A stretch of 14,793 nt of DNA from an uncultured Methanosarcinales archaeon (GTDB lineage Archaea; Halobacteriota; Methanosarcinia; Methanotrichales; Methanotrichaceae): the NCBI GenBank assembly GCA_937864385.1, contig CALMJN010000476.1, forward strand, positions 1 through 14,793, written 5' to 3'. Numbering within the stretch: position 1 is the stretch's first letter; each line of letters starts with the position of its first letter. Below are positions 7,139-13,206 of this stretch, piece by piece. Below the pieces are notes generated by a model that did not search any database, had not been told where the DNA came from, and saw nothing but the letters and a program-made list of their open reading frames with translations. The position numbers and the translations under genes are program-made.

Positions 7139-7492
7139 ATGTCGGCAGAGGAGGCACTGGAGTATATAAAATTGCATCCGGAAGGAGCTTTGCAAAGCGA
7201 TCTCTGGAAGGCCTTGAAGATAGATTCCAGGAAATGCTCCCGCATCGTGGCCAAGCTCCTTAAAGATAATCTCATCACCAGAGAGATGGAGTCCGTGGAT
7301 GGCATCAGAACCTATCGGCTCTATTGCGCCAGCAAGGCCCAACAAAGCAGGCGTTTTGATCCGTTGCTTGTTCTTGATATCTTTGAACCCTGTGCCGGCT
7401 GCATAGATGAATGCATTCCTGAGCACTGCTCCAAGCTCAGCGAATGGATTTTCTCCATTGTCATAGCAGCTGATGGTGAAGCAGCGCCTTGA
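7139..7492 (+). CDS. Winged-helix protein with C-terminal four-Cys motif, TFE-beta/RPC34-like
   Basis: The 117-residue protein has an N-terminal winged-helix DNA-binding domain (about residues 4-62): helix ALEYIKLHPEGALQSDLWKAL, recognition helix SRKCSRIVAKLLKDNL, and a wing around VDGIRTYRLY. A linker of about 20 residues leads to the C-terminal motif C85-x2-C88-x3-C92-x4-C97-x4-EW. This order, and the Cys cluster ending in a hydrophobic-x-EW segment, resembles the [4Fe-4S] domain at the end of RNA polymerase III subunit RPC34/RPC39 and its archaeal relative TFE-beta, a partner of TFE-alpha in transcription initiation. A generic archaeal Fe-S winged-helix regulator is the alternative. I chose ATG 7139 because AGAGG lies 6 bases upstream; the TTG at 7133 is less likely. 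Confidence 0.68.
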   Translation: MSAEEALEYIKLHPEGALQSDLWKALKIDSRKCSRIVAKLLKDNLITREMESVDGIRTYRLYCASKAQQSRRFDPLLVLDIFEPCAGCIDECIPEHCSKLSEWIFSIVIAADGEAAP

Positions 7493-7595
7493 AGAATGGC
7501 AGCCCCAGGAAAAAAGCAGAACAAAGGGCAAGTGCCCTGGTTCTTCTCTGTGTTTTGCATTCAAGCACATCTTCGCCAGCTATGGGCTTGGCCCG

Positions 7596-8501
7596 CTATA
7601 GGCTGAATTTTTTATACATCATAGCGTGCAGCAATGGAATTTCCAGGCTCCGGCTGAGCATGGCCTGCTCCCCGCCATCCGGACTGCACATCCTGGCCGG
7701 AGGCAGGCACTTTCCCTGCCGGGCATAGACTGCTCCCCCCTTCATCCGGGCGCAGGCAAAGCTTCCCGCATCGCCCTCGATTATTATCTCCCCGGCCCTC
7801 ATCTCCGCACCGGTGAAGTCTCCTGTGCCGCCTCGGATCACAATTCGACCTCCCTGCATCAGCACACCCGTATTGGCTCCAGCATCTCCATCCACCTCAA
7901 TTGAGCCCGAGCCCATGAGAATTCCAGTGCTCATGCCTGCGTCACCCTGCAGAAGAAGGCTCTTTTTGGTGGGATTTCGTGCCCCCAGGGTGTCTCTGAT
8001 AAGGCCGTCTTTTATGGCCAGTCCCTTCTCCGAGACCATATTGGGCGGCAGGACGGCTAAATCCTTTTCCAGCGCCTCGGTGACGGAGATGAACTTCTTG
8101 TAGCCGGACAGCTCGCTCTCCGCCTCCACTACATTTCCGAGCGGCAGCATAACCCGGCCAGAGACATAGATGGCTCCTCTCAGCATGGAGATGCCCATAT
8201 GGCTGCCCGCATCTCCATCCACGATTATCCTGCCGGTCTGCTCGATGGGGCCGCCCTTGCCTCCCAGCCGCATTAGATCCACACCCAGGCTCGAGCCCAG
8301 GCGGCTGCCCGCATCTCCCTGGATCCGGACCGTCTCGCCCTCCCGCAGGGCCTGGACCATCCTTCGAAAGCTGATGCCTCCTACGGTAGCCTCCATATCC
8401 AGCCTCGATCCAAGGTGCTGCCAGTAGAAGTCGAAGGAAAAGTCGCACAGACACCTCTCGCCGGATGCCTTTACCTCAAGCAAGGCCCGCTCACCTTTCA
8501 T
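7596..8501 (-). CDS. GXGXG beta-helix protein (FwdC / glutamate synthase domain-3 family)
   Basis: The 301-residue product is built of glycine-rich repeats of the type GDAG-x2-G-x2-(M/L). Two lie at about residues 60-110 and four in the C-terminal part (about 190-275). This is the right-handed beta-helix of glutamate synthase alpha-subunit domain 3 and formylmethanofuran dehydrogenase subunit C. The N-terminal 50 residues and the middle stretch (about 115-185) are not repeats. No catalytic motif is visible, and the domain is usually structural; some databases label relatives 'tributyrin esterase', which nothing here supports. It lacks neighbouring glutamate synthase or fwd genes. It begins 4 bases after the DUF373 gene with no strong ribosome-binding site, implying coupled translation. 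Confidence 0.8.
   Translation of the reverse strand: MKGERALLEVKASGERCLCDFSFDFYWQHLGSRLDMEATVGGISFRRMVQALREGETVRIQGDAGSRLGSSLGVDLMRLGGKGGPIEQTGRIIVDGDAGSHMGISMLRGAIYVSGRVMLPLGNVVEAESELSGYKKFISVTEALEKDLAVLPPNMVSEKGLAIKDGLIRDTLGARNPTKKSLLLQGDAGMSTGILMGSGSIEVDGDAGANTGVLMQGGRIVIRGGTGDFTGAEMRAGEIIIEGDAGSFACARMKGGAVYARQGKCLPPARMCSPDGGEQAMLSRSLEIPLLHAMMYKKFSL
7608..7613 (+). terminator. T-run, possible terminator for the LSm/winged-helix transcript
   Basis: A run of six T on the plus strand lies about 115 bases past the stop of the winged-helix gene and just inside the 3' end of the convergent GXGXG gene. Poly-T tracts can terminate archaeal transcription. The 103-base gap between these convergent genes shows no hairpin or gene that I can support. 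Confidence 0.25.
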
Positions 8502-8505
8502 GGCA

Positions 8506-9609
8506 TCACTTCAGGCTCTGGAGGGGATTGTCGCCGGCCAGGCGCTTGGAGAGGTTTACCCCCACCACGGTGATGAGAATAGCAACAATTGCGGATATGG
8601 CCAGATACTGAACCGACTCCACCATGCCTATGCCGAATTTCAGATCGGCATTGCTGGCCAGTATGAATCCTGTTGCAGACCAGATCACCAGTCCCGTGGC
8701 CAGAAGGAAGAATATATAGGATATGGAGCGGGCGTCTCTTATGCCCTCCAGATACATGTCCATCGCCTTTCCCAGGTTGATGCACAGCGCTGCTACCACA
8801 TACCACCAGATGCTCTCATGCAGATAGATCATAACCAGGATGAAAAAACCGGGCGATACCGGCTCATGATAGTACTGCCAGGAATAGGCAAATCCCCTCA
8901 CGGTGGCGATGATCACCAGCATGGCCGCCAGTACATATGTGATAAAGGCGATCTTTCCGGCATAGAGGGACTTTCGAAGAGTCTGCTTGGCCTCCTCCAT
9001 GGAGTCGTCCAATCCCAGGCCCCGGAAGAGAAGATAGAGCCCCACCGCGCCGGTGATGGCCACCACCGCCCCATTGGGGTACCCCAGAAGGCTGAAGATG
9101 GCGAACATAAGAAGAGCCAGTGCAGGAGGAATGAATACGGTATGGCTGATCTTGGGGTCGGTGAAGACCTGCTTGAGAAGGTAATAGGTGCTCTCCAGAT
9201 TGGGGCTCTGCTTGACCAAGATCCTTCTCACTCCATCGACCTTGATGCGGGAATGGATAATAGGAAGGATGGCCTCATCCTCGGCGCCGTCAGATACGAC
9301 TATCACCCCCTGGGGATGAAGCTGGGCCAGGAGAGAGTCGAGCTGGGAGGAGAGCTTGCTGTCCGAGACCAGCCCCAGCTTCAAGTCTCCGGCCAGTGAG
9401 GCGATCTCCGCTGATTTGCCGGAGGCAATCAGTTCATCTAATAGCTTTATGCCCCCAAAAATGGTATTGACGTCTGAATCCTCCGGATCGGCCATGCCCA
9501 GTTTGAGGGCGGCATCAATATTAGCCTGCCTTCCCACAACCGGACTCTCTACCCCGCCCTTGCGACCAAGATCATTGTCTCGATCGATGCAGAGAACCAG
9601 GACGTCCAT
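8506..9609 (-). CDS. DUF373 family archaeal membrane protein
   Basis: This 367-residue protein belongs to the archaeal DUF373 family of unknown function. The soluble N-terminal part (about 1-150) has conserved acidic signatures: DRDNDLG at about residues 9-15, DSDVNTIFGGIKLLDEL at about 45-60, and SDGAEDE at about 106-112. These look like a phosphate- or metal-binding alpha/beta domain. From about residue 157 onward there are six or seven membrane segments (for example IPPALALLMFAIFSLLGY and YLAISAIVAILITVVGV). It is the first gene of a two-gene operon with the GXGXG protein. A TATA-like box about 27 bases before the ATG points to a leaderless mRNA. The function is not known, and a membrane-bound sensor or enzyme is only a guess. 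Confidence 0.9.
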   Translation of the reverse strand: MDVLVLCIDRDNDLGRKGGVESPVVGRQANIDAALKLGMADPEDSDVNTIFGGIKLLDELIASGKSAEIASLAGDLKLGLVSDSKLSSQLDSLLAQLHPQGVIVVSDGAEDEAILPIIHSRIKVDGVRRILVKQSPNLESTYYLLKQVFTDPKISHTVFIPPALALLMFAIFSLLGYPNGAVVAITGAVGLYLLFRGLGLDDSMEEAKQTLRKSLYAGKIAFITYVLAAMLVIIATVRGFAYSWQYYHEPVSPGFFILVMIYLHESIWWYVVAALCINLGKAMDMYLEGIRDARSISYIFFLLATGLVIWSATGFILASNADLKFGIGMVESVQYLAISAIVAILITVVGVNLSKRLAGDNPLQSLK

Positions 9610-9630
9610 GTGATACTATTGGAAAAGATT

Positions 9631-9641
9631 GGTACTTAAAG
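9631..9641 (-). promoter_or_regulatory. Putative TATA box for the DUF373 operon
   Basis: On the minus strand CTTTAAGTACC is centred about 27 bases before the ATG at 9609. Transcription would therefore begin at or next to the start codon, as in leaderless archaeal mRNAs. Confidence 0.45.
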
Positions 9642-9683
9642 GATTCTGTGACCATCGGCCTATATAGCTCCTCTCAAAAGCCA

Positions 9684-9693
9684 TTTATTTTAT
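9684..9693 (+). promoter_or_regulatory. Putative TATA box for the secreted SCP2-like gene
   Basis: TTTATTTTAT is centred about 26 bases before the ATG at 9714, again implying a leaderless transcript. The GAGG just before the ATG is too close to act as an ordinary ribosome-binding site. Confidence 0.45.
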
Positions 9694-9713
9694 CAGAGCA
9701 GCAAAGCTGAGGT

Positions 9714-10193
9714 ATGAGAGACTATCATGCCTCATTGATGCTTGTTTCTTTTACGGCGATTGTGCTCCTGCTCGGTCCGGCTCATGCATTTACATTGGAT
9801 ATGCGGTGCGTCGAGGACAATGCCGCCAATTACAACCGCAATATAGAAAATGCTCCATACCTTCTGACCAGCTTTCTGGGCAGCGAGAAGATCAACCTGA
9901 ATCTGGTCAAAGATAATGGAAGCCTGCTAAATGCCGGCCTGGATATGGTGGACGGCAGAATCGAGAAAGTGATCCAAGGCGGATTTGATAATGCTACTAT
10001 CTCCTTTGCCGCCAGCGAGAGGGACATGAATGAGGTAATAGCGTCGGAGGACAAGATCGCCACATTCAAGAATCTGGTCGACGAGGGCAAAATAGAGATC
10101 CGGGCGGAAGGCTTCTGGGCTCAGGCCAAGCTAAAGGCTCTCCTCTCCAGCGCCAGCGTCCTTCAGTTCGGATACGACCTGTTCTTCGGCTAA
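9714..10193 (+). CDS. Small secreted protein with SCP2-like pattern, 159 aa
   Basis: The N-terminus is a clear signal peptide: a short start with Arg2, a hydrophobic core (LMLVSFTAIVLLLGP), and a likely cleavage after AHA at about residue 25. The mature part (about 135 residues) shows a run resembling the sterol-carrier-protein 2 fold: LVKDNGSLLNAGLDMVDGRIEKVIQGG, then FDNATISFAASERDMNEVI, then a helix and GKIEIRAEG before a final helix. Members with this fold bind lipids or other hydrophobic ligands; the match is by pattern and is not certain. Two N-x-S/T sequons are present (NGS and NAT). It is divergent from the DUF373 operon, and its stop overlaps the ThiC-family stop on the other strand. 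Function unknown. Confidence 0.75.
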   Translation: MRDYHASLMLVSFTAIVLLLGPAHAFTLDMRCVEDNAANYNRNIENAPYLLTSFLGSEKINLNLVKDNGSLLNAGLDMVDGRIEKVIQGGFDNATISFAASERDMNEVIASEDKIATFKNLVDEGKIEIRAEGFWAQAKLKALLSSASVLQFGYDLFFG

Positions 10194-11473
10194 CGGGCCA
10201 GATCTATATTCTCTTTTATTATCTTCATGGCACAATAGTCCCCGCACATGGTACAGACCTTGGAATCATGAGGAGATCGGCTGGCCCGAACCTTCCTGGC
10301 TGCTTCCGGATCTAAAGCCAGCTGGAACTGGCTGTCCCACTGCATATCCCTTCTTGCCCGCCCCATAGCCAGGTCCGAGTCACGATCCTTATTCTTGATC
10401 ATATCACCGATATGGGCTGCGATCCTGGCGGTGATGACGCCCTCTTTAACATCCTCCACATTGGGCAGAGCCAGATGCTCGGCGGGAGTGACATAGCAGA
10501 TGAAGTCCGCTCCATAGGCACTGGATAGGCTTGCCCCCACCGCAGCCACGATATGATCATATCCCGGAGCTATGTCCGTGACCAGCGGCCCCAGCATATA
10601 GAAGGGCCTCTCGGATGTCATGCGCTTCATAACCAGGACATTGGCCTCTATCTCGTCTATGGGAATATGGCCCGGTCCCTCCACTATGGTCTGGACACCA
10701 GCCGCCTGGGCTCTGTCCGCCAGCTCGGCATTGATGATCAGCTCCTGGATCTGACCCCTGTCGGTGGCATCATGCACCGCTCCAGCCCGCAGACCGTTCC
10801 CCAGGCTAAGTGTCACCTCATGCTCTTTCAGTATCTCAAGAAGGTAGTCGAAGTTGCGGTAAAGAGGATTCTCCTGCTCATTATGCAGCATCCAGCCGAT
10901 CATGAAGGCTCCCCCCCGGCTGCAGATCCCGCCAAACCTTCCTCCCTGGCCCCGCAGCCTTTCGATGCAGATCCTGTTTATGCCCGTATGAATGGCCATG
11001 AAGTTGGTGCCCATCCTGGCCTGCTCTTCGGTAGCCCGGAAGAGGTCGTCCTCGGTCATATCCACCCCTGCTCCATACCTTCTTATGGCCTCGATAAAAG
11101 CCTGATAGAGAGGGACGCTGCCTACGCTGAGAGATGTGGCCTCTACCACCCGCCTTCTGATCTCCCTGAAGTCTCCTCCCGTGGACAGCTCCATAAGAGT
11201 GTCCGCACCGCTCGCTTCGGCCATGTGGGCTTTGGCCACTTCCATCTCCACATCCACAATGTCGCTGCTGGTTCCTATGGAGGCGTTTACCTTGGTGCGT
11301 AGCCCCTTGCCTATGCCTACCGGCTTAGTATATCGATAGGGGCTACGGGGGATCACTATTCTGCCTGCTGATATTCCCCGGAGTATGAACTCGGGTGTCT
11401 TGCCCTCCGCCTGGGCTACGGTCTTCATCTCATCGGTCAGCCTGCCGGCACATGCATCATCCAACAAACCCAA
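10190..11473 (-). CDS. thiC: ThiC-family radical SAM enzyme (phosphomethylpyrimidine synthase)
   Basis: ThiC rearranges aminoimidazole ribotide to HMP-phosphate, the pyrimidine of thiamine, by radical SAM chemistry. The 427-residue product has family signatures such as EGRIVIPRS-like GRIVIPRSP near the N-terminus, VEGPGHIPIDEIEANV, PFYMLGPLVTDIAPGYDHI, and GADFICYVTPAEHL. It lacks the long N-terminal extension of bacterial ThiC, as usual for archaea. The C-terminal cluster motif reads CTMCGDYC, i.e. C-x2-C-x3-C, one residue shorter than the C-x2-C-x4-C of well-known bacterial ThiC. The start is TTG at 11473, because an in-frame stop lies just upstream; TTGs at 11467 and 11464 or the ATG at 11428 are alternatives. 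The paralogue BzaF, which makes the cobamide base 5-hydroxybenzimidazole from the same substrate, has similar length and cannot be excluded. I see no TPP riboswitch upstream. Confidence 0.88.
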   Translation of the reverse strand: MGLLDDACAGRLTDEMKTVAQAEGKTPEFILRGISAGRIVIPRSPYRYTKPVGIGKGLRTKVNASIGTSSDIVDVEMEVAKAHMAEASGADTLMELSTGGDFREIRRRVVEATSLSVGSVPLYQAFIEAIRRYGAGVDMTEDDLFRATEEQARMGTNFMAIHTGINRICIERLRGQGGRFGGICSRGGAFMIGWMLHNEQENPLYRNFDYLLEILKEHEVTLSLGNGLRAGAVHDATDRGQIQELIINAELADRAQAAGVQTIVEGPGHIPIDEIEANVLVMKRMTSERPFYMLGPLVTDIAPGYDHIVAAVGASLSSAYGADFICYVTPAEHLALPNVEDVKEGVITARIAAHIGDMIKNKDRDSDLAMGRARRDMQWDSQFQLALDPEAARKVRASRSPHDSKVCTMCGDYCAMKIIKENIDLAR

Positions 11474-11505
11474 ATCAATTCACCGTGAGAGGGGATGGAG
11501 ACCAG

Positions 11506-11513
11506 TTATTTAG
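11506..11513 (-). promoter_or_regulatory. Putative TATA box for thiC
   Basis: On the minus strand CTAAATAA is centred near 11509, which places transcript start near 11483, about 10 bases before the TTG at 11473. There is too little leader for a TPP riboswitch. Confidence 0.4.
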
Positions 11514-11617
11514 CATTCTCCCTATTTTCTATAGCCGAGGACAGGCCTATATCTTCGAGGCCAGGCAAGAATCCGGCTCGAAAGATCTATAGCATCAAGA
11601 TCCCCAACCGGCCAGCT

Positions 11618-11932
11618 ATGGACTACTCATTCAAGCGGGGCTTCAAGCCCGACATCGATCGCATCCGATCTGTAGTGGCCGAGGAATTCCCCTGCGAGGT
11701 TAACGAGGCAGACGGAAAGCTGCAGTTATCCTACGGAGCTCTTAAAAGCATCTGTGTCTGGATCGATGGCAAGAAGCTCAATGTCACCACCGAATCCGAC
11801 TCCAGCGCAGCCGACCAGGTCGTCCTGGATACCAACAAGCGCTTCCGGAACTTCCTGGAGAAGGCCACCGGCTATACCGCCAAGCAGAGGCTGCAGATGG
11901 CCAAAAAAGAGGTGGGCAAGGGAGGCGATTGA
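11618..11932 (+). CDS. DUF5611 family protein, 104 aa
   Basis: The product matches my memory of the small methanogen family DUF5611, which begins with a Y-x-FKRG motif: here MDYSFKRGF, then a helix DIDRIRSVVAEEF, the LQLSYGALKSICVWIDGKKLNVTTES strand region, and a C-terminal helix (KRFRNFLEKATGYTAKQRLQ) ending Lys-rich. No biochemical role is known. The frame is open upstream to an ATG at 11495, but those 41 extra residues look unlike protein and lie across the thiC promoter, so I start at 11618. An A/T-rich CTATAG lies about 30 bases upstream. Its stop is only 6 bases from the stop of the convergent AdoMet synthetase gene. Confidence 0.8.
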   Translation: MDYSFKRGFKPDIDRIRSVVAEEFPCEVNEADGKLQLSYGALKSICVWIDGKKLNVTTESDSSAADQVVLDTNKRFRNFLEKATGYTAKQRLQMAKKEVGKGGD

Positions 11933-11938
11933 CCTTAG

Positions 11939-13087
11939 TTAGAACAAAGTCAGCCTTCCCTTCACAAACTGCTCCACCAGATCATCCGCACTCTCCAGAT
12001 GCCAGTCCAGGATGGAATTGACCCTGGCTTCAACCCCGGCGGTCAATTCCATCTCCCCGCAGATCTGCACCCCTCGCAGCAGGGGCTGGCTGATGGGCGA
12101 GCCTATCTTGCTCACCAGGGTGACATAGGCCTCGGACACTCCTTCCATCTCCGCTATATCTGCGGCGATCTTCTGAGCCATGACATTGTAGATCTTTCCC
12201 ACATGGCTGACGGGGTTTTTCCCCGCTATAGCCTCCATGGTCATGGGCCGCATGGGGGTGATCAGTCCATTGCCACGATTGCCCCGCCCCGTGGCGCCGT
12301 CATCCCCCATCTCCAGGGAGCAGCCGGTGACGGTGAGGTAGATGTTTTCCCCGGCATCGGCGCAGTTGACATAGACCTCCCCCATGCGCTCCGCTCCTCC
12401 GGCCACTTCTCCCGGCACTCTTTCAAGCTGGGATCTGGCTTTCTTCTCCACCGCCTCCCTTACATTCAGCTTGGCCTCTTCATACTCCTCCCTGGAGCCG
12501 ATGAACTTGGAGACCATGGCCACGGCCACCACCAGGGTCAGATGGCTGCCCCGGCGCACGGCCATGAGCTTGATATCCTCTCCCGCTCCCCGGACCTGCC
12601 GGACGGTATCCTCCAGATCCAGGATCAGCTGCTCGGTTTGGCTCAGAGGGGCATATCCCACTCCGATGGAGGTGTCATTGGCCCCCCGGCCGATGAGGCT
12701 GGCCAGCTCCGGAGCCCCCTGCTCCAGGCGAGGCTCCACCTGGAACTGCTTTAGGTTTTTGACCGTTTTATGCAGATGCGAGGCTGCTGCATCCTCGATG
12801 ATCTCTGAGAGAAGCTTATTCTGCAGCCGGCTGGCCCGACCGCCTACAACCACCGAGGGCGGCTTGAGGATACTGCCCCCCCCAAAACGGGGAGCGCTCT
12901 GGCCGGCGATGATCAAAACCTTGTCCACATTGTGATGCAGAATCTGGCCGGATTCCTCCAGATACTGGCGGCAGAGGGAGCGGGAGATGGCTTCAGATAT
13001 GCCGTCGGCCAGGGTGTCGGGATGGCCCAGGCCCTTTCTCTCCACCACCTCATACGGCGGCGTGAATGGCTTATTTATAACGATCAT
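11939..13087 (-). CDS. mat: Archaeal-type S-adenosylmethionine synthetase
   Basis: This enzyme makes AdoMet from methionine and ATP in the cytosol. The 382-residue sequence belongs to the archaeal AdoMet synthetase family (AdoMet_Synthase, PF01941), which is highly diverged from bacterial MetK. Signatures include [17 protein letters not shown] near the N-terminus (residues 17-33), [17 protein letters not shown] in the middle (about 132-148), and the glycine-rich [18 protein letters not shown] (about 262-279) leading into [20 protein letters not shown]. The length is normal or slightly short for the family (about 400). The start ATG has a TATA-like box about 36 bases upstream. It is divergent from the PAN gene and supplies the co-substrate of the ThiC-family enzyme nearby. 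Confidence 0.97.
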   Translation of the reverse strand: MIVINKPFTPPYEVVERKGLGHPDTLADGISEAISRSLCRQYLEESGQILHHNVDKVLIIAGQSAPRFGGGSILKPPSVVVGGRASRLQNKLLSEIIEDAAASHLHKTVKNLKQFQVEPRLEQGAPELASLIGRGANDTSIGVGYAPLSQTEQLILDLEDTVRQVRGAGEDIKLMAVRRGSHLTLVVAVAMVSKFIGSREEYEEAKLNVREAVEKKARSQLERVPGEVAGGAERMGEVYVNCADAGENIYLTVTGCSLEMGDDGATGRGNRGNGLITPMRPMTMEAIAGKNPVSHVGKIYNVMAQKIAADIAEMEGVSEAYVTLVSKIGSPISQPLLRGVQICGEMELTAGVEARVNSILDWHLESADDLVEQFVKGRLTLF

Positions 13088-13117
13088 AAAGATCCGGATA
13101 TTACTCCAGACGGACTG

Positions 13118-13129
13118 TAATTAATAACT
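13118..13129 (-). promoter_or_regulatory. Putative TATA box for the AdoMet synthetase gene
   Basis: An A/T-rich block (TTATTAATTA on the minus strand) is centred near 13123. Transcription would start near 13097, leaving about 10 bases before the ATG at 13087. Confidence 0.4.
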
Positions 13130-13170
13130 TTGCAGAATCACAAACCCTCCGGCCTTGGGCGCAGGAATGA

Positions 13171-13179
13171 GTTTATAAG
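13171..13179 (+). promoter_or_regulatory. Putative TATA box for the PAN gene
   Basis: GTTTATAAG is centred about 26 bases before 13201. That gives a leader of about 6 bases before the ATG at 13207, with no ribosome-binding site visible in it. Confidence 0.5.
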
Positions 13180-13206
13180 CATGAAAAGGCAAAAGCCCAT
13201 ACTTAT

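Noticed and set aside
7489..7728. 79-codon plus-strand ORF overlapping the end of the GXGXG gene
   Set aside because: Most of it is antisense to the GXGXG repeats, and there is no start signal.
8500..9399. 299-codon plus-strand ORF opposite the DUF373 gene
   Set aside because: It is the shadow of a strongly recognisable DUF373 membrane protein; its composition (His/Gln/Gly-rich) and lack of any motif fit a reverse-frame artefact.
10553..11302. 249-codon plus-strand ORF opposite thiC
   Set aside because: The ThiC-family signatures on the minus strand are unambiguous, and this ORF has no recognisable feature or start signal.
11474..11617. Possible TPP riboswitch before thiC, and N-terminal extension of the DUF5611 gene to 11495
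   Set aside because: The thiC leader would be only about 10 bases, and I see no TPP aptamer consensus. The extension translates to an unconvincing sequence lying across the thiC promoter.
11999..12754. 251-codon plus-strand ORF opposite the AdoMet synthetase gene
   Set aside because: It is a low-complexity His/Gly/Asp-rich translation antisense to a well-conserved enzyme.
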